Assembly: GCA_014843695.1 (NCBI GenBank)
Contig: CM026390.1
Location: 97,334,210 to 97,398,209, forward strand
DNA: 64,000 bases
Direction: 5' to 3'
DNA from: Archivesica marissinica
Lineage: Eukaryota; Mollusca; Bivalvia; Venerida; Vesicomyidae
Shown here: in pieces, positions 1-13,622 of the stretch
How positions within the stretch are numbered: the first letter of the stretch is position 1
Layout of the letters: each line of letters opens with the position of its first letter
Translations under genes and position numbers: made by a program
Notes under the pieces: generated by a model
Seen by the model: the letters and a program-made list of their open reading frames with translations, nothing else
Databases searched by the model: none
Told to the model about the DNA's origin: nothing

Positions 1-1132
1 AATAGTGTAATATTTACGCGACAGAATGAAACAAGGCTGTGGTGCTGACATACCCTATAGTGCCATATTTACACGACATAATGAAATAGGGTTGTGGTGC
101 TGACATACCCTATAGTGCCATATTTACGCGACAGAATGAAACAAGGTTGTGGTTCTAACATACCCTATAGTGCAATATTTACGCGACAGAATGAAACAAT
201 GTGGTGGTGCTGACATACCCAATAGTGCCATATGTACACGACAGAATGAAACAATGTGGTGGTGATGACATACCCTATAGTGCCATATTTACGCGACAGA
301 ATGAAACAAGGTTGTGGTGCTGACATACCATATAGTGTCATATTTACACGACAGAATGAAACAAGGTGGTAGTGCTGACATACCCTATAGTGCCATATTT
401 ACACGACATAATGAAACATGGTTGTGGTTCTGACATACCCTATAGTGCCATATTTACACGACATAATGAAACATGGTTGTGGTTCTGAAATACTCTATTG
501 TGCCATATTTACGCGACAGAATGAACAACGGTTGTGGTGTTGACATACCTTATAGTGCCATATTTACACGACAGAGTGAAACAATGTGGTGGTGCTGACA
601 TACATTATAGTGCCATATTTACGCGATAGAATGAAACAAGGCTGTGGTGCTGACATACCCTATATTGTCATATTTACGCGACAGAATGAAACAAGGTTGT
701 GGTGCTAACATACCCTATAGTGCCATATTTACGCGACAGAATGAAACAATGTGGTGGTGCTGACATACCCTATAGTGCCATATTTACACGACATAATGAA
801 ACAAGGTTGTGGTGCTGACATACCCTATATTGTCATATTTACGCGACAGAATGAAACAAGGTTGTGGTGTTGACATACCCTATATTGTCATATTTACGCG
901 ACAGAATGAAACAATGTGGTGGTGCTGACATACCCAATAGTGCCATATATACGCGACAGAATGAAACAATGTGGTGGTGCTGACATACCCTATATTGTCA
1001 TATTTACGCGACAGAATGAAACAAGGTTGTGGTGCTGACATACCCTATAGTGTCATATTTACACGACATAATGTTGAAGGCCTCATGGTAGATTAACTAT
1101 TTGTTCATTGAGTACTCTCTTTAAATAAAGTC

Positions 1133-1165
<33 letters not shown>

Positions 1166-2507
1166 AACAAGGTTGTGGTGCTGACATACCCTATAGTGTC
1201 ATATTTACACATCAGAATGAAACAAGGTTGTGGTGTTGACATACCCTATAGTGCCATATTTACGCGACAGAATGAAACAAGGCTGTGGTGCTGACATACC
1301 CTATAGTACCATATTTACGCGACAGACTGAAACAATGTGGTGGTGCTGACATACCCTATAATGCCATATTTACGCGACAGAATTAAACAATGTGGTGGTA
1401 TTGACATACCCTATAGTGCCATATTTACGCGACAGAATGAAACAATGTGGTGGTGCTGACATACCCTATAGTGCCATATTTACGCGACAGAATGAAACAA
1501 TGTGGTAGTGCTGACATACACTATAGTGTCATATTTACGCGACAGAATGAAACAATGTGGTGGTGCTGAGACACCCTATAGTGTCATATTTACACGACAG
1601 AATGAAACAAGGTTGTGGTGCTGACATACCCAATAATGCCATATTTACACGACAGAATGAAACAATGTAGTGGTGCTGACATACCCTATAGTGCCATATT
1701 TACAGGACAGAACGAAATAAGGTTGTGGTGCTGACATACCCTATAGTGTCATATTTACACGACAGAATGAAACAAGGTTGTCGTGCTGACATACCCAATA
1801 GTGCCATATTTACACGACAGAATGAAATAATGTGGTGGTGCTGACATACCCTATAGTACCATATTTACGCTACAGAATGAAACAATGTGGTGGTGCTGAC
1901 AAACCCTATAGTGCCATATTTACGCGACAGAATGAAACACGGTTGTGGTGATGACATACCCTATAGTGCCATATTTACGCGACAGAATGAAACAAGGTTG
2001 TGGTACTGACATACCCTATAGTTTCATATTTACACGACAGAATGAAACAAGGTGGTAGTGTTGACATACCCTATAGTGCCATATTTACACGACATAATGA
2101 AACATGGTTGTGGTTCTGAAATACCCTATAGTGCCATATTTACGCGACAGAATGAACAACGGTTGTGGTGTTGACATACCTTATAGTGCCATATTTACAC
2201 GACAGAGTGAAACAATGTGGTGGTGCTGACATACATTATAGTGCCATATTTACGCGATAGAATGAAACAAGGCTGTGGTGCTGACATACCCTATATTGTC
2301 ATATTTACGCGACAGAATGAAACAAGGTTGTGGTGCTAACATAACCTATAGTGCCATATTTACGCGACAGAATGAAACAATGTGGTGGTGCTGACATACC
2401 CAATAGTGCCATATGTACACGACAGAATGAAACAATGTGGTGGTGCTGACATACCCTATAGTGCCATATTTACACGACAGAATGAAACAAGATTGTGGTG
2501 CTAACAT
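1..2507. repeat. 55-bp satellite array, left block
   Basis: Head-to-tail copies of a 55-bp unit with core GCTGACATACCCTATAG followed by TGCCATATTTACGCGACAG. Copies differ by a few substitutions, such as ACGCG/ACACG, CAATG/CAAGG and GTGCC/GTGTC. The array runs off the left edge of the window and stops abruptly at the LTR at 2508. It is the same family as the block after the assembly gap, so the retrotransposon lies inside one array. No coding potential is supported. Confidence 0.97.
1073..1164 (+). mobile_element. Short retroposon 3' tail with (TTA)n, copy 1
   Basis: This 92-bp segment interrupts the 55-bp array. It contains AATAAAGTC and ends in a run of about ten TTA triplets. An AATAAA-like signal followed by a trinucleotide tail is typical of the 3' ends of L2/CR1-type LINEs and their SINEs. 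The rest of the element is absent and no clear target-site duplication is seen. Four more copies occur in the right block of the same array. Confidence 0.6.
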
Positions 2508-3479
2508 TGTCGCAAACTCTCCTTTTTCTTCTCGTAATAATATGTCTCGGTTGCTACGGCTCTTACCAGGGTCTATCCTATTGTAGACTCGCTGGAGTTG
2601 TCTAGGGGGTTTCTTCGTTATTATATGTATTAATGATAACTCAACACAGTATTACATTTCTTCTATATAATATCTTGTTTATATTGGCATCAGAAATATC
2701 CATATATATATAATCAGTGATCTATATATATATACATCGTATCATTAAAAGCTTATTTAACAATCCATTTGTGTGAGCCGAATATGCGCTTACACAGTAT
2801 ATTTAACATCCAATCTTTCTAATCCGTCATTACTCAATATCACTATAATCTAATCACTGTTTCTGATTAGATTAACTTTTAATCAACTTCGATATGGTTC
2901 GCCGAAACTCTATGTTTCTTCTGTGGCTGAACAATTTAATTATTCGACAAATCTTTATAAGTTATATTTCTTATAATGTCAATAATATCTAAGTATCATA
3001 AATACAGTTTATATGTTCTATATACTAGATTGAGATCACGACCTTTCTCGCTCCTGGAGTTAGGCTCTAGTGTGTCTGATCTATGTTAATAAAATCCATT
3101 TCTTATATACATAATTGAATCAGTGTATATATGATATAACAATTCCTAAAACATCTGTTATTCCTAAACATCTGTTATGTTATCTAATATTACACCATCA
3201 AACCAGTTCGGTGCCTTTGTATTACATAACTGGACACCTGCAACCACGGCCTTGATAAACTGAGATTAGGCCTAACATCTTAAGTCATTTCCCGCGCGAA
3301 GCGAGATTGATAATTTTAGGCGCGAAAATAATAGCAGACGATTATGCATAAAACAAATATATATATATTACATGGTAAACATTTGGCCATATATAGAAAC
3401 AGTTTAATGTATTTATATAATACATTACTATTTATATATAACAATAATAAATATTTCGTGCAAATTGGGGTTTTGCACA
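2508..3479 (-). mobile_element. LTR of a Ty3/gypsy-like element (3' LTR, minus strand)
   Basis: A 972-bp AT-rich segment begins TGTCGCAAA where the 55-bp satellite stops and ends TTTTGCACA, giving imperfect TG...CA inverted ends. Read on the minus strand, it is preceded by a purine-rich stretch at 3480-3492 (GGGTAGGGAGGAT), a plausible polypurine tract, and then by the RNase H stop codon about 220 bp upstream. That order (RNase H, tract, LTR) identifies it as the 3' LTR. The partner LTR is not in the readable sequence and should lie in the assembly gap. An 85-codon ORF inside the LTR is probably chance. Confidence 0.72.
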
Positions 3480-3703
3480 ATCCTCCCTACCCGGGGAGAA
3501 GTTTGACATCGCCCGCTATCGGCCGATTTACAAATCTTCATTCCTTTGAATATACAGTAGAAAACAATCATAATATCAATACATCATATGTCCTAAAATA
3601 GCATTTCTTTCGCTAGGTACCAACATTCTAATCATAGAGGCAATAACTATTTACTGAACAACTGAAATAATACCAAGTACATTTACTAAGTCAAACATCA
3701 CAG

Positions 3704-4701
3704 TCATTGAACTCTACTGAGAAAGTCTGCTAGAACATTTTGAGTCCCTTTGATATGTTTAATGGTCAGATTAAATTCTGAGAGACACAGTGCCCATCTT
3801 AAGAGGCGTTGATTGGACGTTTTCGACCTACTTAACCATACAAGGGGATTATGATCTGAATTAATTATTGTTTTGCTTGTGCTTACATATATGCGAAAAT
3901 GTTCGATACCGGCCACTATAGCTAATAATTCCTTCTCTATTGTAGAGTAGTTTTTCTCTCGTGGAATAAGTTTTCGGGAATAAAATGCTACTGGGTGTGG
4001 TACTTGGTCAACGGTCTGAGTCAGTACAGCCGAAATTCCCAAATCGGAAGCATCAGTATAGAGTTCGAACTCTTGGTTAAAGTCAGGGGCCTTCAGTATG
4101 GGTTTATTGGTTAAAGCTTTCTTTAAGGATTCGAAAGCAAGTTGATGTTTATCGCTCCACTGAGTTATGATGTTCCCTGATCGCTTGCCCTTTAATAAGT
4201 CAGTCAGGGGAGCGGCGATCTCAGCGAACTGGGGAATGAATTTCCTGTAAAATCCTACTGATCCCAAATATCCTCGTAATTGTTTCTTGGTCTGTGGGGG
4301 AGAGATATTACTAATACACTCAACCTTGCTGGAAATTGGTTTGATTTTTCCCGACCCTAATTCATGTCCCAAGTACTTGACTGTTCCAGACCCAATTTTA
4401 CACTTCTTCGGATTCAAAGTAACACCACTATCCTCTAGTCTATGAAATGTCCAATCCAAGTGATTTATGTGCTGTGACCATAAATTGGATCGAACAGCAA
4501 TATCATCCAGATATGCGTCGGCAAATCTATCACGGATGGGTTCTGTCGGGGATTGAGCGATTATCTCGTTTATGGCCCTCTGGAAGGTAACTCCACCGTT
4601 TTTTAAACCAAATGGGAGAGTTAATGGTTCAAACAAGCCCCAGGGGGTTATGAACGCTGCAATTTCACTAGCTCGAGGGGTTAGCGGAATCTGCCAGTAA
4701 C
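3704..4701 (-). CDS. pol: Ty3/gypsy-like pol fragment: reverse transcriptase C-terminal part and RNase H
   Basis: The minus-strand frame is open from the assembly gap (4701) to a TGA at 3704-3706. The Met at 4636 is internal, because the frame continues upstream with the gypsy-type YWQIPL motif. Counting from that Met, the catalytic YLDD box is at residues 42-45. It is followed by the thumb/connection region (FYRKFIPQFAEIAAPL type) and RNase H with an intact D-E-D-D set: TDAS (D195), EKELL (E236), SDHNPL (D261) and LADFL (D304). RT motif A, protease and gag are hidden by the gap. The frame ends 9 residues after the last RNase H motif, and no integrase follows before the LTR. No frameshift or internal stop is visible, so the copy could be young. 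The element sits in the 55-bp satellite. Confidence 0.93.
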
Positions 4702-5701
4702 NNNNNNNNNNNNNNNNNNNNNNNNNNNNNNNNNNNNNNNNNNNNNNNNNNNNNNNNNNNNNNNNNNNNNNNNNNNNNNNNNNNNNNNNNNNNNNNNNNN
4801 NNNNNNNNNNNNNNNNNNNNNNNNNNNNNNNNNNNNNNNNNNNNNNNNNNNNNNNNNNNNNNNNNNNNNNNNNNNNNNNNNNNNNNNNNNNNNNNNNNNN
4901 NNNNNNNNNNNNNNNNNNNNNNNNNNNNNNNNNNNNNNNNNNNNNNNNNNNNNNNNNNNNNNNNNNNNNNNNNNNNNNNNNNNNNNNNNNNNNNNNNNNN
5001 NNNNNNNNNNNNNNNNNNNNNNNNNNNNNNNNNNNNNNNNNNNNNNNNNNNNNNNNNNNNNNNNNNNNNNNNNNNNNNNNNNNNNNNNNNNNNNNNNNNN
5101 NNNNNNNNNNNNNNNNNNNNNNNNNNNNNNNNNNNNNNNNNNNNNNNNNNNNNNNNNNNNNNNNNNNNNNNNNNNNNNNNNNNNNNNNNNNNNNNNNNNN
5201 NNNNNNNNNNNNNNNNNNNNNNNNNNNNNNNNNNNNNNNNNNNNNNNNNNNNNNNNNNNNNNNNNNNNNNNNNNNNNNNNNNNNNNNNNNNNNNNNNNNN
5301 NNNNNNNNNNNNNNNNNNNNNNNNNNNNNNNNNNNNNNNNNNNNNNNNNNNNNNNNNNNNNNNNNNNNNNNNNNNNNNNNNNNNNNNNNNNNNNNNNNNN
5401 NNNNNNNNNNNNNNNNNNNNNNNNNNNNNNNNNNNNNNNNNNNNNNNNNNNNNNNNNNNNNNNNNNNNNNNNNNNNNNNNNNNNNNNNNNNNNNNNNNNN
5501 NNNNNNNNNNNNNNNNNNNNNNNNNNNNNNNNNNNNNNNNNNNNNNNNNNNNNNNNNNNNNNNNNNNNNNNNNNNNNNNNNNNNNNNNNNNNNNNNNNNN
5601 NNNNNNNNNNNNNNNNNNNNNNNNNNNNNNNNNNNNNNNNNNNNNNNNNNNNNNNNNNNNNNNNNNNNNNNNNNNNNNNNNNNNNNNNNNNNNNNNNNNN
5701 N
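4702..5701. other. Assembly gap of exactly 1000 N
   Basis: The round length indicates a placeholder. On the left the pol frame is cut in mid-RT. On the right the 55-bp satellite resumes at the first readable base. The missing piece should therefore contain the rest of pol, gag and the 5' LTR, or the point where the element is truncated. Confidence 0.99.
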
Positions 5702-8700
5702 TCATATTTACGCGACAGAATGAAACAAGGTTGTGGTGCTGACATACCCTATAGTGCCATATTTACGCGACAGAATGAAACAATGTGGTGGTGCTGACAT
5801 ACCCTATAGTGCCATATTTACACGACAGAATGAAACAATGTGGTAGTGCTGACATACCCTATAGTGTCATATTTACACGACAGAATGAAACAAGGTTGTG
5901 GTGCTGACATACCCAATAATGCCATATTTACACGACAGAATGAAACAATGTGGTGGTGCTGACATACCCTATAGTGCCATATTTACAGGACAGAACGAAA
6001 CAAGGTTGTGGTGCTGACATACCCTATAGTGTCATATTTACACGACAGAATGAAACAAGGTTGTGGTGCTGACATACCCAATAGTGCCATATTTACACGA
6101 CAGAATGAAACAATGTGGTGGTGCTGACATACCCTATAGTGCCATATTTACGCGACAGAATGAAACAAGGTGGTGGTGCTGACATACCCAATAGTGCCAT
6201 ATTTACGCGACAGAATGAAACAAGGATGTGGTGCTGACATACCCTATAGTGCCATATTTACACGACATAATGAAATAGGGTTGTGGTGCTGACATGCCCT
6301 ATAGTGCCATATTTACGCGACAGAATGAAACAAGGTTGTGGTTCTAACATACCCTATAGTGCCATATTTACGCGACATGAAACAATGTGGTGGTGCCGAC
6401 ATACCCAATAGTGCCATATGTACACGACAGAATGAAACAATGTGGTGGTGCTGACATACCCTATAGTGCCATATTTACGCGACAGAATGAAACAGGGTGT
6501 GGTGCTGACATACCCTATAGTGTCATATTTACGCGATAGAATGAAACAATGTGGTGGTGTTGACATACCCTATAGTGCCATATTTACGCGACAGAATGAA
6601 ACAATGTGGTGGTGATGACATACCCTATAGTGCCATATCTACGCGACAGAATGAACAACGGTTGTGGTGTTGACATACCTTATAGTGCCATATTTACACG
6701 ACAGAGTGAAACAATGTGGTGGTGCTGACATACATTATAGTGCCATATTTACGCGATAGAATGAAACAAGGTTGTGGTGCTGACACACCCTATAGTGTCA
6801 TATTTACACGACAGAATGAAACAAGGTTGTGGTGCTGACATACCCTATAGTGCCATATTTACACGACAGAATGAAACAATGTAGTGGTGCTGACATACCC
6901 TATAGTGCCATATTTACACGACAGAATGAAACAAGGTTGTGGTGCTGACATACCCTATAGTGCCATATTTACGCGACAGAATGAAACAAGGTTGTGGTGC
7001 TGACATACCCTATAGTGCCATATTTACACGACAGAATGAAACAATGTGGTGGTGCTGACATACCCTATAGTGCCATATTTACGCGACAGAATGAAACAAG
7101 GTGTGTGGTGCTGACATACCCTATAGTGCCATATTTACGCGACAGAATGAATCATGGTGACAAACCAAACACGGTTGTGGTGCTGACATACCCAATAGTG
7201 CCATATTTACGCGACAGAATGAAACACGGTTGTGGTGCTGACATACCCTATAGTGCCATATTTACGCGACAGAATGAAACAAGGTTGTGGTGCTGACATA
7301 CCCTATAGTGTCATATTTACACGACAGAATGAAACACGGTTGTGGTGCTGACATACCCTATAGTGCCATATTTACACGACAGAATGAAACAAGGTTGTGG
7401 TGCTGACATACCCTATAGTACCATATTTACGCGACAGAATGAAACAATGTGGTGGTGCTGACATACCCTATAGTGCCATATTTACACGACAGAATGAAAC
7501 AAGGTTGTGGTGCTGACATACCCTATAGTGCCATATTTACACGACAGAATGAAACAATGTTGTGGTGCTGACATACCCTATAGTACCATATTTACGCGAC
7601 AGAATGAAACAATGTGGTGGTGCTGACATACCCTATAGTGCCATATTTACGCGACAGAATGAAACAAGGTTGTGGTGCTGACATACCCTATAGTGCCATA
7701 TTTACACGACAGAATGAAACAATGTGGTGGTGCTGACATACCCTATAGTGCCATATTTACACGACAGAATGAAACAAGGTTGTGGTGCTGACATACCCTA
7801 TAGTGCCATATTTACACGACAGAATGAAACAAGGTTGTGGTGCTGACATACCCTATAGTGTCATATTTACAGGACAGAATGAAACAATGTGGTGGTGCTG
7901 ACATACCCTATAGTGCCATATTTATGCGACAGAATGAATCAAGATGGTAGTGCTGACATACCCTATAGTGCCATATTTACGCGACAGAATGAAACAAGGT
8001 GGTGGTGCTGACATACCCAATAGTGCCATATTTACGCGACAGAATGAAACAAGGTTGTGGTGCTGACATACCCTATAGTGCCATATTTACACGACATAAT
8101 TGAAATGGTGTAGATACCTTAGTTAATTAAAAATTAAACAAGGTTGTGGTGCTGACATACCCTATAGTGCCATATTTACACGACAGAATGAAACAAGGTT
8201 GTGGTGCTGACATACCCTATAGTGCCATATTTACGCGACAGAATGAAACAAGGTTGTGGTGCTGACATACCCTATAGTGCCATATTTACGCGACAGAATG
8301 AAACAATGTGGTGGTGCTGACATACCCTATAGTGCCATATTTACGCGACAGAATGAAACAATGTTGTGGTGCTGACATACCCTATAGTGCCATATTTACG
8401 CGACAGAATGAAACAATGTGGTGGTGCTGACATACCCAATAGTGCCATATTTACACGACAGAATGAAACAATGTGGTGGTGCTGACATACCCTATAGTGT
8501 CATATTTACGCGACAGAATGAAACAGGGTTGTGGTGCTGACATACCCTATAGTGTCATATTTACGCGATAGAATGAAACAATGTGGTGGTGTTGACATAC
8601 CCTATAGTGCCATATTTACGCGACAGAATGAAACAAGGTTGTGGTGCTGACATACCCTATAGTGACATATTTACGCGACAGAATGAAACAAGGTTGTGGT

Positions 8701-10222
8701 GCTGACATACCCTATAGTGCCATATTTACACGACATAATGAAACAATGTGGTGGTGTTGACATACCCTATAGTGCCATATTTACGCGACAGAATGAAACA
8801 ATGTGGTGGTGCTGACATACCCAATAGTGCCATATGTACACGACAGAATGAAACAATGTGGTGGTGCTGACATACCCTATAGTGTCATATTTACGCGACA
8901 GAATGAAACAGGGTTGTGGTGCTGACATACCCTATAGTGTCATATTTACGCGATAGAATGAAACAATGTGGTGGTGTTGACATACCCTATAGTGCCATAT
9001 TTACGCGACAGAATGAAACAAGGTTGTGGTGCTGACATACCCTATAGTGACATATTTACGCGACAGAATGAAACAAGGTTGTGGTGCTGACATACCCTAT
9101 AGTGCCATATTTACACGACAGAATGAAACAAGGTGGTAGTGCTGACATACCCTATAGTGCCATATTTACACGACATAATGAAACATGGTTGTGGTTCTGA
9201 AATACCCTATAGTGCCATATTTACACGACAGAATGAAACAAGGTTGTGGTGCTGACATACCCTATAGTGCCATATTTACACGACATAATGAAACAAGGTG
9301 GTAGTGCTGACATACCCTATAGTGCCATATTTACACGACATAATGAAACAAGGTGGTGGTGCTGACATACCCTATAGTGCCATTTACACGACAGAATGAA
9401 ACAATGGTGTGGTGCTGAAATACCCTATAGTGCCATATTTACACGACAGAATGAAACAAGGTTGTGGTGCTGACATACCCTATAGTGCCATATTTACACG
9501 ACATAATGAAACAAGGTGGTAGTGCTGACATACCCTATAGTGCCATATTTACACGACATAATGAAACATGGTTGTGGTTCTGAAATACCCTATAGTGCCA
9601 TATTTACACGACAGAATGAACAACGGTTGTGGTGTTGACATACCTTATAGTGCCATATTTACCCGACAGAGTGAAACAATGTGGTGGTGCTGACATACCC
9701 TATAGTGCCATATCTACGCGACAGAATGAACAACGGTTGTGGTGTTGACATACCTTATAGTGCCATATTTACACGACAGAGTGAAACAATGTGGTGGTGC
9801 TGACATACATTATAGTGCCATATTTACGCGATAGAATGAAACAAGGCTGTGGTGCTGACATACCCTATATTGTCATATTTACGCGACAGAATGAAACAAG
9901 GTTGTGGTGCTAACATACCCTATAGTGCCATATTTACGCGACAGAATGAAACAATGTGGTGGTGCTGACATACCCAATAGTGCCATATTTACACGACAGA
10001 ATGAAACAAGGTTGTGGTGCTGACATACCCTATATTGTCATATTTACGCGACAGAATGAAACAAGGTTGTGGTGCTGACATACCCTATATTGTCATATTT
10101 ACGCGACAGAATGAAACAATGTGTTGGTGCTGACATACCCAATAGTGCCATATATACGCGACAGAATGAAACAAGGTTGTGGTGCTGACATACCCTATAG
10201 TGTCATATTTACACGACATAAT

Positions 10223-10282
10223 GTTGAAGGCCTCATGGTAGATTATCTTTTTGTTAAATGAGTACTCTCGTTAAATAAAGTC

Positions 10283-10314
<32 letters not shown>
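10223..10314 (+). mobile_element. Retroposon (TTA)n tail in satellite, copy 2
   Basis: Near-identical to the 1073 copy, with the same entry point in the satellite unit. It is one member of the higher-order repeat, so copies 2-5 probably arose by array duplication and not by independent insertion. Confidence 0.6.
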
Positions 10315-10315
<1 letters not shown>

Positions 10316-12014
10316 AACAAGGTTGTGGTGCTGACATACCCTATAGTGCCATATTTACACGTCAGAATGAAACAAGGTTGTGGTGTTGACATACCCTATA
10401 GTGCCATATTTACGCGACAGAATGAAACAAGGCTGTGGTGCTGACATACCCTATAGTGCCATATTTACGCGACAGAATGAAACAATGTGGTGGTGCTGAC
10501 ATACCCTATAGTGCCATATTTACGCGACAGAATGAAACAATGTGGTGGTGTTGACATACCCTATAGTGCCATATTTACGCGACAGAATGAAACAATGTGG
10601 TGGTGCTGACATACCCAATAGTGCCATATGTACACGACAGAATGAAACAATGTGGTGGTGCTGACATATCCTATAGTGTCATATTTACGCGACAGAATGA
10701 AACAGGGTTGTGGTGCTGACATACCCTATAGTGTCATATTTACGCGATAGAATGAAACAATGTGGTGGTGTTGACATACCCTATAGTGCCATATTTACGC
10801 GACAGAATGAAACAAGGTTGTGGTGCTGACATACCCTATAGTGACATATTTACGCGACAGAATGAAACAAGGTTGTGGTGCTGACATACCCTATAGTGCC
10901 ATATTTACACGACATAATGAAACAAGGTGGTAGTGCTGACATACCCTATAGTGCCATATTTACACGACATAATGAAACATGGTTGTGGTTCTGAAATACC
11001 CTATAGTGCCATATTTACACGACAGAATGAAACAAGGTTGTGGTGCTGACATACCCTATAGTGCCATATTTACACGACATTATGAAACAAGGTGGTAGTG
11101 CTGACATACCCTATAGTGCCATATTTACACGACATAATGAAACAAGGTGGTGGTGCTGACATACCCTATAGTGCCATATTTACACGACATAATGAAACAT
11201 GGTTGGGTTGAAATACCCTATAGTGCCATATTTACACGACAGAATGAAACAAGGTTGTGGTGCTGACATACCCTATAGTGCCATATTTACACGACATAAT
11301 GAAACAAGGTGGTAGTGCTGACATACCCTATAGTGCCATATTTACACGACATAATGAAACATGGTTGTGGTTCTGAAATACCCTATAGTGCCATATTTAC
11401 ACGACAGAATGAACAACGGTTGTGGTGTTGACATACCTTATAGTGCCATATTTACCCGACAGAGTGAAACAATGTGGTGGTGCTGACATACCCTATAGTG
11501 CCATATCTACGCGACAGAATGAACAACGGTTGTGGTGTTGACATACCTTATAGTGCCATATTTACACGACAGAGTGAAACAATGTGGTGGTGCTGACATA
11601 CATTATAGTGCCATATTTACGCGATAGAATGAAACAAGGCTGTGGTGCTGACATACCCTATATTGTCATATTTACGCGACAGAATGAAACAAGGTTGTGG
11701 TGCTAACATACCCTATAGTGCCATATTTACGCGACAGAATGAAACAATGTGGTGGTGCTGACATACCCAATAGTGCCATATTTACACGACAGAATGAAAC
11801 AAGGTTGTGGTGCTGACATACCCTATATTGTCATATTTACGCGACAGAATGAAACAAGGTTGTGGTGCTGACATACCCTATATTGTCATATTTACGCGAC
11901 AGAATGAAACAATGTGTTGGTGCTGACATACCCAATAGTGCCATATATACGCGACAGAATGAAACAAGGTTGTGGTGCTGACATACCCTATAGTGTCATA
12001 TTTACACGACATAA

Positions 12015-12104
12015 TGTTGAAGGCCTCATGGTAGATTATCTTTTTGTTAAATGAGTACTCTCGTTAAATAAAGTCTTTATTATTATTATTATTATTATTA
12101 TTAT
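12015..12104 (+). mobile_element. Retroposon (TTA)n tail in satellite, copy 3
   Basis: Same junctions and nearly the same sequence as copy 2, about 1.79 kb further on. The TTA run is slightly shorter. Confidence 0.6.
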
Positions 12105-13533
12105 AAACAAGGTTGTGGTGCTGACATACCCTATAGTGCCATATTTACACGTCAGAATGAAACAAGGTTGTGGTGTTGACATACCCTATAGTGCCATATT
12201 TACGCGACAGAATGAAACAAGGCTGTGGTGCTGACATACCCTATAGTGCCATATTTACGCGACAGAATGAAACAATGTGGTGGTGCTGACATACCCTATA
12301 GTGCCATATTTACGCGACAGAATGAAACAATGTGGTGGTGTTGACATACCCTATAGTGCCATATTTACGCGACAGAATGAAACAATGTGGTGGTGCTGAC
12401 ATACCCAATAGTGCCATATGTACACGACAGAATGAAACAATGTGGTGGTGCTGACATATCCTATAGTGTCATATTTACGCGACAGAATGAAACAGGGTTG
12501 TGGTGCTGACATACCCTATAGTGTCATATTTACGCGATAGAATGAAACAATGTGGTGGTGTTGACATACCCTATAGTGCCATATTTACGCGACAGAATGA
12601 AACAAGGTTGTGGTGCTGACATACCCTATAGTGCCATATTTACGCGACAGAATGAAACAAGGTTGTGGTGCTGACATACCCTATAGTGCCATATTTACAC
12701 GACATAATGAAACAAGGTGGTGGTGCTGACATACCCTATAGTGCCATATTTACACGACAGAATGAAACAATGTGGTGGTGCTGACATACCCAATAGTGCC
12801 ATATTTACACGACAGAATGAAACAATGTGGTGGTGCTGACATACCCTATAGTGTCATATTTACGCGACAGAATGAAACAGGGTTGTGGTGCTGACATACC
12901 CTATAGTGTCATATTTACGCGATAGAATGAAACAATGTGGTGGTGTTGACATACCCTATAGTGCCATATTTACGCGACAGAATGAAACAATGTGGTGGTG
13001 ATGACATACCCTATAGTGCCATATCTACGCGACAGAATGAACAACGGTTGTGGTGTTGACATACCTTATAGTGCCATATTTACACGACAGAGTGAAACAA
13101 TGTGGTGGTGCTGACATACATTATAGTGCCATATTTACGCGATAGAATGAAACAAGGCTGTGGTGCTGACATACCCTATATTGTCATATTTACGCGACAG
13201 AATGAAACAAGGTTGTGGTGCTAACATACCCTATAGTGCCATATTTACGCGACAGAATGAAACAATGTGGTGGTGCTGACATACCCAATAGTGCCATATT
13301 TACACGACAGAATGAAACAAGGTTGTGGTGCTGACATACCCTATATTGTCATATTTACGCGACAGAATGAAACAAGGTTGTGGTGCTGACATACCCTATA
13401 TTGTCATATTTACGCGACAGAATGAAACAATGTGTTGGTGCTGACATACCCAATAGTGCCATATATACGCGACAGAATGAAACAAGGTTGTGGTGCTGAC
13501 ATACCCTATAGTGTCATATTTACACGACATAAT

Positions 13534-13622
13534 GTTGAAGGCCTCATGGTAGATTATCTTTTTGTTAAATGAGTACTCTCGTTAAATAAAGTCTTTATTA
13601 TTATTATTATTATTATTATTAT
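13534..13622 (+). mobile_element. Retroposon (TTA)n tail in satellite, copy 4
   Basis: Same junctions as copies 2 and 3, about 1.52 kb after copy 3. Confidence 0.6.

Noticed and set aside
3344..3601. 85-codon plus-strand ORF
   Set aside because: It overlaps the LTR end and polypurine region of the minus-strand retrotransposon and has low-complexity AT-rich composition.
4668..5745. ORFs of 345 and 354 codons across the gap
   Set aside because: They consist almost wholly of N and carry no information.
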